Shown piece by piece: positions 57,339-64,000 of a stretch of 64,000 bases of DNA. Position numbers and translations under genes: made by a program. The notes beneath the pieces are model-generated. The model made no database searches and had not been told where the DNA came from. It worked only from the letters and a program-made list of their open reading frames with translations. Within the stretch, counting starts at the first letter, position 1. Each line of letters starts with the position of its first letter. Source of the stretch: an alpha proteobacterium L41A (GTDB lineage Bacteria; Pseudomonadota; Alphaproteobacteria; Caulobacterales; Caulobacteraceae); assembly GCA_000335735.1 (NCBI GenBank), contig AMYY01000016.1, positions 1 through 64,000 of the forward strand, given 5' to 3'.

Positions 57339-58940
57339 TCACTCACTGGCGGGAGATGGGGCGGATTCAGACGGTGTTTGCGGAGGGGTGTCCGGCTCCG
57401 GCTCGCTGATCTGAGGCGCTTCGGCGTCTTGCGTGATTTCCGGCAAGGCCTGGCCCATCTCGATGGAGGCGATCATACGGCTGGCGAATATCGAAGCTGT
57501 GCCGCCATGGGGGTTGTTGGCCAACGGTTTCAGCACCGCGATCGCCTCTTCCGGCTTGCCGGTTTTCACCAGGGCATCCGCATAGGGGAAACGCACCGCC
57601 GCCAGTTGAGGAGCGCGGTCCAAAGCCAAGCCCAGGGTCAGCAGATCGTTGTCGTTGGGATAGCCGGGCTGGGTCCGGCGAAGTTCGGACAGAAGCATAA
57701 GGGTGCGGTAGTCGTTCTGACCGGCTGCATAGGCGCGAGAGAGATAACCGCGCGCCTGGACGCGCAACGCCTGCGCCTGGTCGTCTTCTTCGGCTTCGCG
57801 CGCTTGTTTGAGCCGCTCCTGCGCCAAGAACTGCAAGGCTTCGACATGGTCCGGATCGATGTCCAGCAGGCGTTGAAGCGCACGTTCGCCGGCGGGGCGA
57901 TCGCCGAAATGGAGACCGGCATGGCCGGCGGCGAGCAAGGCCAGCGGATCGTCTCCATGCCGCGCCGCCAATCTGGCCACTTCCTCGCCCAGCGCAGCGC
58001 GATCGCCATTAGGTACGCCGATCTTGAGTCTTTGGTTGATCAGCAACAGATCGTTCGCCGTCGGTGGAAGCCTTTCGACGGAGACATCGGCTGTTGGAAA
58101 CTGGCCGCTTATTTTTGTGATGCTCAGTCGCTCTCGGGTGTAGCGCCTGAGACTTGAGCGCAGTTGGTCCAAAGTCATACCCGTCGCCTGCTGCATCGCG
58201 GCGATAGAATCCTGGCCTTGGGCGACTGCCGTTAAATAGTTCTGCAACTGCTGCTGACGCTCTGGCGTGGCGTAGAACCAATGTGTCAGCAGCCACGCGA
58301 CCGGATAGTACGTTGCACGCTGGCTTGATGTTCGGAGTTCGCCTGGGCGTTTGGTGAGTAGGACATCAAGGGGGAGCCAGCTCTCCGCCATGATCCAGTA
58401 AGCGCGATTTTGATTGTAGCCGCCGAGCACGACCTCGCGATCGCGAACGTCGATGTCCGCCGTGGCGTAATATTCGGCGAAGCCTTCAACGAACCATGCT
58501 GGATAGGAACCGGGAAAATTTCCCAGCATGAAGTGGTGCGCATATTCATGCATCAGCACTTCGTCGCCCGAAACTCCATTTCCGTCGCTGCGAATGGCGA
58601 CAGCGAAAATGTCTTCTTCCGTTGGAAAGTAGGTGCCGACGACATTTTCTCCGCTTTGCGGATGGACGCGCTGAAGCCCGCTTCTGCTGCGTACCAGGTA
58701 GATCGGCAGCTTTCTGGGTGGTTCCGTCGTGATCGCCACGCCAGACCTGAACTGCATCACGCGGTCGAACATTTCCAGCTTCTGGACGTAATCGCGCAGG
58801 GCGCGCTCGCCGCCGTCGCTGTAGACGATGAAGCGTTCGCTTTCGGCGCGCAGCCAGTCCGCCCGCGCTGGCTGAGCCATTGCGGCAAACATGATCGATC
58901 CCAACGCCGCAATGGCGCAGGTTACCAACTTCGAACTCAT
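57339..58940 (-). CDS. Exported HEXXH metallopeptidase-like protein with TPR tail
   Basis: A 533-residue exported protein with a signal peptide ending near ARA (about 27). The putative zinc site is HEYAHHF at about 131-137 with a third ligand Glu152 in WFVEGFAEYYAT, a gluzincin-like pattern also seen in DUF1570-type proteins. The C-terminal part has TPR-like helices (ALALLAAGHAGL, ALQRLLDIDPDHVEALQFLAQERL) and a Pro/Ser-rich end. Substrate is unknown. ATG 58940 is chosen at the signal; a start at 58958 is possible. Sequence around 58.0-58.6 kb looks less GC-biased than its neighbours. Confidence 0.8.
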   Translation of the reverse strand: MSSKLVTCAIAALGSIMFAAMAQPARADWLRAESERFIVYSDGGERALRDYVQKLEMFDRVMQFRSGVAITTEPPRKLPIYLVRSRSGLQRVHPQSGENVVGTYFPTEEDIFAVAIRSDGNGVSGDEVLMHEYAHHFMLGNFPGSYPAWFVEGFAEYYATADIDVRDREVVLGGYNQNRAYWIMAESWLPLDVLLTKRPGELRTSSQRATYYPVAWLLTHWFYATPERQQQLQNYLTAVAQGQDSIAAMQQATGMTLDQLRSSLRRYTRERLSITKISGQFPTADVSVERLPPTANDLLLINQRLKIGVPNGDRAALGEEVARLAARHGDDPLALLAAGHAGLHFGDRPAGERALQRLLDIDPDHVEALQFLAQERLKQAREAEEDDQAQALRVQARGYLSRAYAAGQNDYRTLMLLSELRRTQPGYPNDNDLLTLGLALDRAPQLAAVRFPYADALVKTGKPEEAIAVLKPLANNPHGGTASIFASRMIASIEMGQALPEITQDAEAPQISEPEPDTPPQTPSESAPSPASE

Positions 58941-59139
58941 ACAATCAGTCCCGAACATCCCTTGAGGGTGAAGGTGCAACTTCCACGCGCCAACGTCCAG
59001 CCGATTGGTCCACGTAAATAACCCCTCGTCAGGAGGGGCTATCGGAGTCATGCTCGGTTTTGGAGGAGACGATCAGGCCGTCAGAGTCCGACGCTCCCCT
59101 CTCGGATCGATCCGGGATCATAGGGAAAGGACAAGGACG

Positions 59140-59286
59140 ATGGCTGTCATCCATCCTCAAGACCGTATCGCCCATGCGCCGCGTGAGCGGGCGCCGCTGC
59201 ATCCGGCGGTGGGGCTGGTCGTCGGCTTCGGCTTTATCGTAGCCGTGGCGACGCTGGTCCATGTGGTGTTCAACACCGTCTTCTGA
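59140..59286 (+). CDS. 48-residue single-pass membrane protein
   Basis: A short protein with a charged N-terminal 20 residues (DRIAHAPRERAP) and one hydrophobic helix (about 25-44). AAGGA stands just before ATG 59140. The frame extends further upstream, but without a ribosome site or composition to match. A hairpin at 59022-59038 (CCCCTC/GAGGGG) and a 10-base palindrome GGATCGATCC at 59104-59113 lie in the 199-base gap before it. Function is unknown; small helices of this kind often adjust larger membrane complexes. Confidence 0.68.
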   Translation: MAVIHPQDRIAHAPRERAPLHPAVGLVVGFGFIVAVATLVHVVFNTVF

Positions 59287-59304
59287 CGGCGGTTCAGGCC
59301 GCGA

Positions 59305-59679
59305 TCAGGCGGCCAGACGATTCCAGACGGCGCGGTCGGCGGAGACGGCGTCGAGGCGACGGCCCTTGGCCTGAAGCTGGCGCATCACCTGTTCGGGCAG
59401 GGTGCAGAAGCGCGGCTCGACCAGGTCCGGATTGCAGGCGGCGGCGGGCGCGGCGAACAGGGCGGCGTTCACGTCCGGGCTGCGCTCGGCGATCAGCCAG
59501 GCCAGGCGACGGGCGCGTTCGGGATCGTTGCGATGAAGCAGCGGGTTCTCGGCGAACAGTTCGCAGCCCAGTTCAAGCAGATAGTCCAGACCCAGCTTCT
59601 CGAACCGGCGCGCGTCGGCGGGCGTGACCGGGCAGGCCTCGTCCAGGTCGAACACGACATCGTTCAGAAGAAACAGCAT
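59305..59679 (-). CDS. Hypothetical cytoplasmic protein
   Basis: A 124-residue protein starting MLFLLNDVVFDLDE, acidic and helical, with LLELGCELFAENPLLHRNDPERARRLAWLIAERSPDVNAALFA in the middle. I do not recognise a family. The start is uncertain: GTG 59757 gives 150 residues, but the extra part is low in conserved-looking features, so ATG 59679 is preferred. It converges on the 48-residue protein gene, 18 bases apart. Between it and glcB lie about 230 bases with two hairpins and no gene. Confidence 0.65.
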   Translation of the reverse strand: MLFLLNDVVFDLDEACPVTPADARRFEKLGLDYLLELGCELFAENPLLHRNDPERARRLAWLIAERSPDVNAALFAAPAAACNPDLVEPRFCTLPEQVMRQLQAKGRRLDAVSADRAVWNRLAA

Positions 59680-59880
59680 GGGCGGGACGCTCGACTGACC
59701 GGACGCGAGTTCGTCCGTAAGCTCACAATAGGGGCCGTCGCTTGCGGTCCCGTTCACGGACGCGGTTAAGCGTTTGTGACCAGCCCCCCGTCGCCCTAGA
59801 CGAAAAGCGACGGCGATGACGCGACGTGACCCTTGCGCCGGCGTGCAGCCTCAGCTTACCTGATCACGCATTGTTACAGG

Positions 59881-59902
59881 CCGGCGTCGCGCCGGAGAGA
59901 GG
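59881..59902 (+). promoter_or_regulatory. Hairpin beside the glcB ribosome site
   Basis: CCGGCG-TCG-CGCCGG (59881-59895) is a perfect six-base stem whose last bases overlap the start of the ribosome site GGAGAGAGG (59894-59902). If it forms in the mRNA it could limit initiation of malate synthase translation. A second hairpin, CCGTCGC/GCGACGG at 59788-59813, lies further upstream. Confidence 0.35.
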
Positions 59903-59907
59903 CCGTC

Positions 59908-62052
59908 ATGACGACCCATGAAGATCGCGCCGGGCTGAAGGTCGCGGGCGAACTGATCGCCCTGATCGAGCAGGATGTACTGCCGGGGCTCGGACTTGAT
60001 GCGGCGGCCTTCTGGAGCGGGGCGGCGGCGATCTTCGAGCGGTTCGCGCCCGAGAACCGGGCGCTGCTGGCGCGACGCGACGCCCTGCAGGCACAGATCG
60101 ACGATTGGAACCGGGCGCGGCGGGGCCAGCCGTACGATGTGGCGGCGTCGCAGGCCTTTTTGAAAGAGATCGGCTATCTGGTCGAGGAGCCGGCCCCGTT
60201 CACCGTCGGGACCGAAGGCGTGGACGCCGAGATCGCGCGCATGGCCGGGCCGCAGCTGGTGGTGCCGGTGTTGAACGCCCGCTTCCTGCTGAATGCCGCC
60301 AATGCGCGGTGGGGCAGCCTGTATGACGCCCTGTATGGCACCGACGCGCTGGGCGACCTGCCGGCCGGCGGCGGCTATGACGCGGCGCGCGGCGCGCGGG
60401 TCGTCGCGCGAGCCAAGGCCTTTTTGGACGAGGTGGCGCCGTTGGCCGAGGGCTCGCATACGGATGTCGCCGGCTGGTCGGTGATCGACGGCGCGTTGTC
60501 GCCTGCGCTGAAGGATGCGGGACAGTTCGTCGGCTTCACGGGCGAGGCCAGCGCGCCCGCCTCGATCCTGCTGGTCAACAACGGACTGCACATCGAACTG
60601 GTGATCGACCGCAGCCACCCGGTGGGGCGCAGCGATGCGGCGGGGCTGGCGGATGTGGTGCTGGAATCGGCCCTGTCGACCATCGTCGATCTGGAGGATT
60701 CCGTCGCGGCCGTTGATGCGACCGACAAGGCCGAGGCCTATCGCAACTGGCTGGGTCTGATGCGCGGCGATCTGTCGGCGACGTTCAAGAAGGGCGGCGA
60801 GACCCTGACCCGTGCTCTGGAGCCGGATCGCCAATGGACGGCGCCGGACGGGTCGCCGGTGATCCTGAAGGGGCGCAGCCTGCTGTTCGTGCGTAACGTG
60901 GGGCATCTGATGACGACCCCGGCCATCCGTCTGTCTGACGGGTCTGAGGCGCCCGAGGGGATCATGGACGCCATCGTGACCAGCCTGATCGCTCTTTATG
61001 ACATCAAGGACCTAGGGGCGTTCGCCAACAGCGCGACGGGCTCTGTCTATATTGTCAAACCCAAGATGCACGGGCCGGACGAGGCGGCCTTCACCGACCG
61101 GCTGTTCGACGCGGTCGAGGATCTGCTGGCCCTGCCCCGCCATGCGATCAAGGTCGGGGTGATGGACGAGGAGCGGCGAACCTCAGCCAATCTGGCGGCC
61201 TGCATTCAGGCGGTGAAGGACCGGATCGTCTTCATCAACACCGGCTTTCTGGATCGCACCGGCGACGAGATCCACACGGCCATGCAGGCCGGGCCGGTGG
61301 TGAGAAAGGCGGACATCAAGTCCAGCGGCTGGATCGCGGCCTACGAGGCGAGGAACGTCGCCATCGGCCTGAAATGCGGCCTGTCCGGCAAGGCTCAGAT
61401 CGGCAAGGGGATGTGGGCGGCGCCGGACCGGATGGCCGACATGCTGGAGCAGAAGATCGGTCATCCGAAGACGGGCGCCAACACCGCCTGGACCCCCTCG
61501 CCGACGGCGGCGACCCTGCATGCGCTGCACTATCATGTGGTCGATGTGTTTGCGGTTCAGAAGGAGGTGGCCGGGCGCGAGACGCCGGGGCTGGAGGCCT
61601 TGTTGACCCCGCCGCTCGCGAACGGCGTCAATTGGTCCGAGGACGAGGTGGCGGCCGAGTTGGACAACAACGCCCAGGGCATACTGGGCTATGTCGTGCG
61701 CTGGATCGATCAGGGGGTGGGGTGTTCCAAGGTGCCGGACATCCACGATATCGGCCTGATGGAGGACCGGGCGACGCTGCGGATCAGTTCGCAGCATATC
61801 GCCAACTGGCTGCTGCACGGCGTCTGTACGGCCGATCAGGTGGAGGCGGCCTTCCAGCGCATGGCGGCCAAGGTCGATGGTCAGAATGCGGGCGATCCGC
61901 TTTATCGGCCGATGGCGGCGGACCCGGATAACAGTCTGGCCTATCAGGCGGCGCGGGCGCTGGTGTTCGAAGGCGTCGAGCAGCCGAACGGCTATACCGA
62001 GCCGTTGCTGCATGCCTGGCGGTTGAAGGCGAAGGCGGCTCAGTCCGTCTGA
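59908..62052 (+). CDS. glcB: Malate synthase G
   Basis: A 714-residue monomeric malate synthase joining glyoxylate and acetyl-CoA. Typical segments are [17 protein letters not shown], the active-site [27 protein letters not shown], the [11 protein letters not shown] stretch with catalytic Arg, and [14 protein letters not shown] 59908 has GGAGAGAGG upstream. The frame opens at 59833 without support. Together with acs at 35 kb it closes acetate assimilation through the glyoxylate shunt; isocitrate lyase is not in the window. It overlaps the convergent MscS gene by 13 bases. Confidence 0.96.
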   Translation: MTTHEDRAGLKVAGELIALIEQDVLPGLGLDAAAFWSGAAAIFERFAPENRALLARRDALQAQIDDWNRARRGQPYDVAASQAFLKEIGYLVEEPAPFTVGTEGVDAEIARMAGPQLVVPVLNARFLLNAANARWGSLYDALYGTDALGDLPAGGGYDAARGARVVARAKAFLDEVAPLAEGSHTDVAGWSVIDGALSPALKDAGQFVGFTGEASAPASILLVNNGLHIELVIDRSHPVGRSDAAGLADVVLESALSTIVDLEDSVAAVDATDKAEAYRNWLGLMRGDLSATFKKGGETLTRALEPDRQWTAPDGSPVILKGRSLLFVRNVGHLMTTPAIRLSDGSEAPEGIMDAIVTSLIALYDIKDLGAFANSATGSVYIVKPKMHGPDEAAFTDRLFDAVEDLLALPRHAIKVGVMDEERRTSANLAACIQAVKDRIVFINTGFLDRTGDEIHTAMQAGPVVRKADIKSSGWIAAYEARNVAIGLKCGLSGKAQIGKGMWAAPDRMADMLEQKIGHPKTGANTAWTPSPTAATLHALHYHVVDVFAVQKEVAGRETPGLEALLTPPLANGVNWSEDEVAAELDNNAQGILGYVVRWIDQGVGCSKVPDIHDIGLMEDRATLRISSQHIANWLLHGVCTADQVEAAFQRMAAKVDGQNAGDPLYRPMAADPDNSLAYQAARALVFEGVEQPNGYTEPLLHAWRLKAKAAQSV

Positions 62053-63089
62053 CGGGCCTTGGGCGGAGCAGGCGGTTCCGGCGTCTCCGCTTCATCCTCG
62101 GCCATGACGTCGTCGGCGGCGTCGTTGGCGGTCTTTCCGCCCCGCTGTGGGCCGCTGGGCGGCGGTGGCGAACCGACACCGTAGCCGAGCCGCTTCAAGG
62201 CCTCTTCGCCGTCCAGGCCGAAGGCGGTGCGCAGGCGAAGATCGGTCTGGGGCACCGGCACCTCGACGCCCGCCGCATCCAGGGCGTCGGCGATCAGCCA
62301 GGTGTAGGCGGCGTGCATGGCCGCCGGGCGTTTGACGGCGTCGCGCGTCGGCCAGACCACCAGTTCGAACGACAGGCCCCGATCGCCGAACGCCACCAGC
62401 CAGACCTGGCTCTTGCGGGCCTCCGTCTCCGGCAGGGTGAAGGGGCTGGTGCGGGCGGCGGCCAGAACCGCGTCGCGCACCTGTCCCCGGTCCGAGCCGT
62501 AGGCGACGGTGAAGGGCACATGGATGCGCCGGGTGTCGCCCTTCATGGTCCAGTTGGTGACGGGCTGTTCGATGAAGCGCGAGTTGGGCACCAGGACATT
62601 GACGTTGTCATTGGTGCGGACACGGGTGGCGCGCGGGACGATCTCCATGATGGCGCCGCGGATGCCGATGTCCTCGATCTCGATATAGTCGCCGACCGAC
62701 ACCATCCGGTCGAAGATCAGGAACAGGCCGGAGACGAACTCCTTGACCACCCCCTGAAGCCCGAGACCGACGCCGATGCCCAGCGCGCCGGCGAAGACGG
62801 TCAGGGACGACAGATTCAACCCTGCCGCCGACAGGGCCGACATGGCGCCGACGACGATGATGCCATAGCCGGCCAGACGCTCCAGCAGATAGATCGCCTG
62901 ACGGCTGCGGTCCGCCCGCTCTCGCACACGGCGCAGCGACCGCGTCACCAGCCAATGGGCCGCAAAGGCGATCAGCAGGATCACGCCCGCGCTGACCAGA
63001 CCGCCCAGCGTCAGATTGATCCCGGCGATGCGGGCGATCTGCGACTGCTCGATGGTGTCGAGGCCCAGCTTCTGGATCGGATTGGTCAT
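62040..63089 (-). CDS. MscS-family mechanosensitive channel
   Basis: A 349-residue membrane channel of the small-conductance MscS family. Three hydrophobic segments (about 25-50, 70-90 and 92-125) end in the pore-lining helix [34 protein letters not shown], rich in Gly/Ala as expected. The beta domain follows ([35 protein letters not shown]). The last 50 residues are Pro/Glu-rich and probably disordered. It would release solutes on osmotic downshift. It overlaps the end of glcB by 13 bases from the other strand. Confidence 0.92.
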   Translation of the reverse strand: MTNPIQKLGLDTIEQSQIARIAGINLTLGGLVSAGVILLIAFAAHWLVTRSLRRVRERADRSRQAIYLLERLAGYGIIVVGAMSALSAAGLNLSSLTVFAGALGIGVGLGLQGVVKEFVSGLFLIFDRMVSVGDYIEIEDIGIRGAIMEIVPRATRVRTNDNVNVLVPNSRFIEQPVTNWTMKGDTRRIHVPFTVAYGSDRGQVRDAVLAAARTSPFTLPETEARKSQVWLVAFGDRGLSFELVVWPTRDAVKRPAAMHAAYTWLIADALDAAGVEVPVPQTDLRLRTAFGLDGEEALKRLGYGVGSPPPPSGPQRGGKTANDAADDVMAEDEAETPEPPAPPKARQTD

Positions 63090-63129
63090 CGGTTCCTAGA
63101 GCGTCCGGCGAACGGTCAAGGTTCCGAAC

Positions 63130-64000
63130 CTAGACGGCGAAGTCCTCGGTCGAGAAGCGCCCATCCAGCCAGGCGACGATGCGCTCGGCGGCGTCCTCGG
63201 GCGACATGGTGGTGGTGTCCACGACGATCTCGGGGCTTTCGGGGGCTTCGTAGGGGCTGTCGATGCCGGTGAAGTTCTTGAGCTCTCCCGCGCGGGCCTT
63301 CCTGTACAGACCCTTGACATCGCGGGCCTCGGCCACCGCCAGGGGCGTGTCGACGTGGACCTCGACGAACTCGCCCTTGGCCAGCAGGTCGCGGGCCAGG
63401 CGGCGTTCGGCGCGGAAGGGCGAGATGAAGCTGACCAGGACGATCAGGCCCGCGTCCACCATCAGTTTCGACACCTCGGCGACGCGGCGGATGTTCTCGA
63501 CCCGGTCCTCTTCGGTGAAGCCCAGGTCGCGGTTCAGGCCGTGGCGGACATTGTCGCCGTCCAGCAGATAGGTGTGGCGACCGTCGGCGTGCAGCCGCTT
63601 TTCCACCAGATCGGCGATGGTCGACTTGCCTGCGCCCGACAAGCCGGTCAGCCAGATGACGCGCCCTTTCTGGTTCTTGATGGCTGCTCGAGCGTCCTTG
63701 TCGACCGACAGGGCCTGCCAATGGATGTTGTGGGCGCGGCGCAGGGCGAAGTGCAGCAAACCCGCCCCGACCGTGCGGTTCGAGATCCGGTCGATCAGGA
63801 TGAAACCGCCCAGATCCTTATTCTGCGCATAGGGGGCGAAGGCGACGGGGGCGTCCAGCGACAGGTTGCAGACGCCGATCTCGTTCAACTCCAGGCGCTT
63901 GGCCGGCTGCTGTTCCAGGGTGTTGACGTTCACCTTGTGCTTGGGCTCGGTGATGGTGGCGCCCACCAGCTTTGCGCCGATCTTGAGCAGGTAGGGGCGG
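63130..64000 (-). CDS. cysNC: Bifunctional sulfate adenylyltransferase/APS kinase CysNC (3' part)
   Basis: Partial gene: the C-terminal 289 residues are in the window and the frame stays open past 64000. The visible N-terminal part is the end of the CysN GTPase subunit of ATP sulfurylase ([43 protein letters not shown]). It is fused to an APS kinase (CysC) domain: P-loop [24 protein letters not shown] and the [14 protein letters not shown] segment. The fusion activates sulfate to PAPS. The fused form is common in alphaproteobacteria. The 5' end, and probably cysD, lie beyond the window. Confidence 0.94.
   Translation of the reverse strand, partial: RPYLLKIGAKLVGATITEPKHKVNVNTLEQQPAKRLELNEIGVCNLSLDAPVAFAPYAQNKDLGGFILIDRISNRTVGAGLLHFALRRAHNIHWQALSVDKDARAAIKNQKGRVIWLTGLSGAGKSTIADLVEKRLHADGRHTYLLDGDNVRHGLNRDLGFTEEDRVENIRRVAEVSKLMVDAGLIVLVSFISPFRAERRLARDLLAKGEFVEVHVDTPLAVAEARDVKGLYRKARAGELKNFTGIDSPYEAPESPEIVVDTTTMSPEDAAERIVAWLDGRFSTEDFAV

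Overview
The window is a chromosomal segment of a GC-rich (about two-thirds G+C by eye) alphaproteobacterium, most likely a Caulobacterales member close to Brevundimonas or Caulobacter. The basis is gene content: the cell-cycle phosphorelay proteins CckA and ChpT, flagellar fliQ-fliR-flhB directly upstream of cckA with a CtrA-like box in front, a chpT/cheY-like/cheR cluster, a senC/regB/regA locus, a bifunctional CysNC, and a membrane-anchored cytochrome c. Coding density is high, genes overlap often, and GTG starts are common. I see no prophage, transposase, CRISPR array, toxin-antitoxin pair or recognisable defence island. Nearly everything is core or housekeeping.

Layout. 0-7 kb: PfkB-type (adenosine) kinase, ATP-grasp enzyme, cheW and a soluble PAS chemoreceptor, a MarR regulator, endonuclease III and a flavin amine oxidase. 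7-14 kb: an emrA-emrB-tetR efflux operon, a creatininase-family hydrolase with a phasin, a MarR regulator with a histone-H1-like tail, septation protein YciB/IspZ and ftsY. 14-20 kb: secreted alpha/beta hydrolase with a methyltransferase, a penicillin-binding protein 1, a YgjP-type metallohydrolase and an intracellular PHB depolymerase. 20-30 kb: senC/regBA redox control, dnaX, a small lipoprotein, the SRP RNA gene with tandem hairpins behind it, nudC, kdsB, cytochrome c, nitroreductase, ybaB-recR. 30-34 kb: rmuC, a small membrane-protein/XRE/TraB-like operon, tRNA-Gly(CCC), an SBF-type transporter. 34-44 kb: an acetate module of acs, a porin, a CrbR-like regulator, a CrbS-like transporter/histidine kinase and an MHS-family transporter. 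44-47 kb: acyltransferase, lipoprotein, folE. 47-54 kb: fliQRflhB, cckA, cheR, a receiver protein, chpT, cysQ. 54-64 kb: an unrecognised helical protein, prfC, a HEXXH metalloprotease-like TPR protein, two small proteins, malate synthase G, an MscS channel and the 3' part of cysNC.

How genes work together. CckA and ChpT belong to the relay that phosphorylates CtrA, and the CtrA-like box before fliQ links that relay to flagellar genes in the same window. Acs, the CrbSR-like pair, the porin and malate synthase G together describe acetate uptake, sensing and assimilation through the glyoxylate shunt. Phasin and PHB depolymerase point to polyhydroxybutyrate storage. RegBA with SenC and the cytochrome c fit redox and oxygen-dependent respiration. 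CysQ and CysNC handle sulfate activation.

The most unusual material is non-coding: a dispersed 51-52 bp element carrying GTCTAATTC tandem repeats inside a terminal inverted repeat, a second palindromic family present at 22-83 and head-to-head at 17940-18092, a 17-bp perfect inverted repeat at 22992-23068, and two adjacent hairpin units downstream of the SRP RNA whose stems differ by compensating changes. Function assignments rest on motif recognition by eye; no database search was run.
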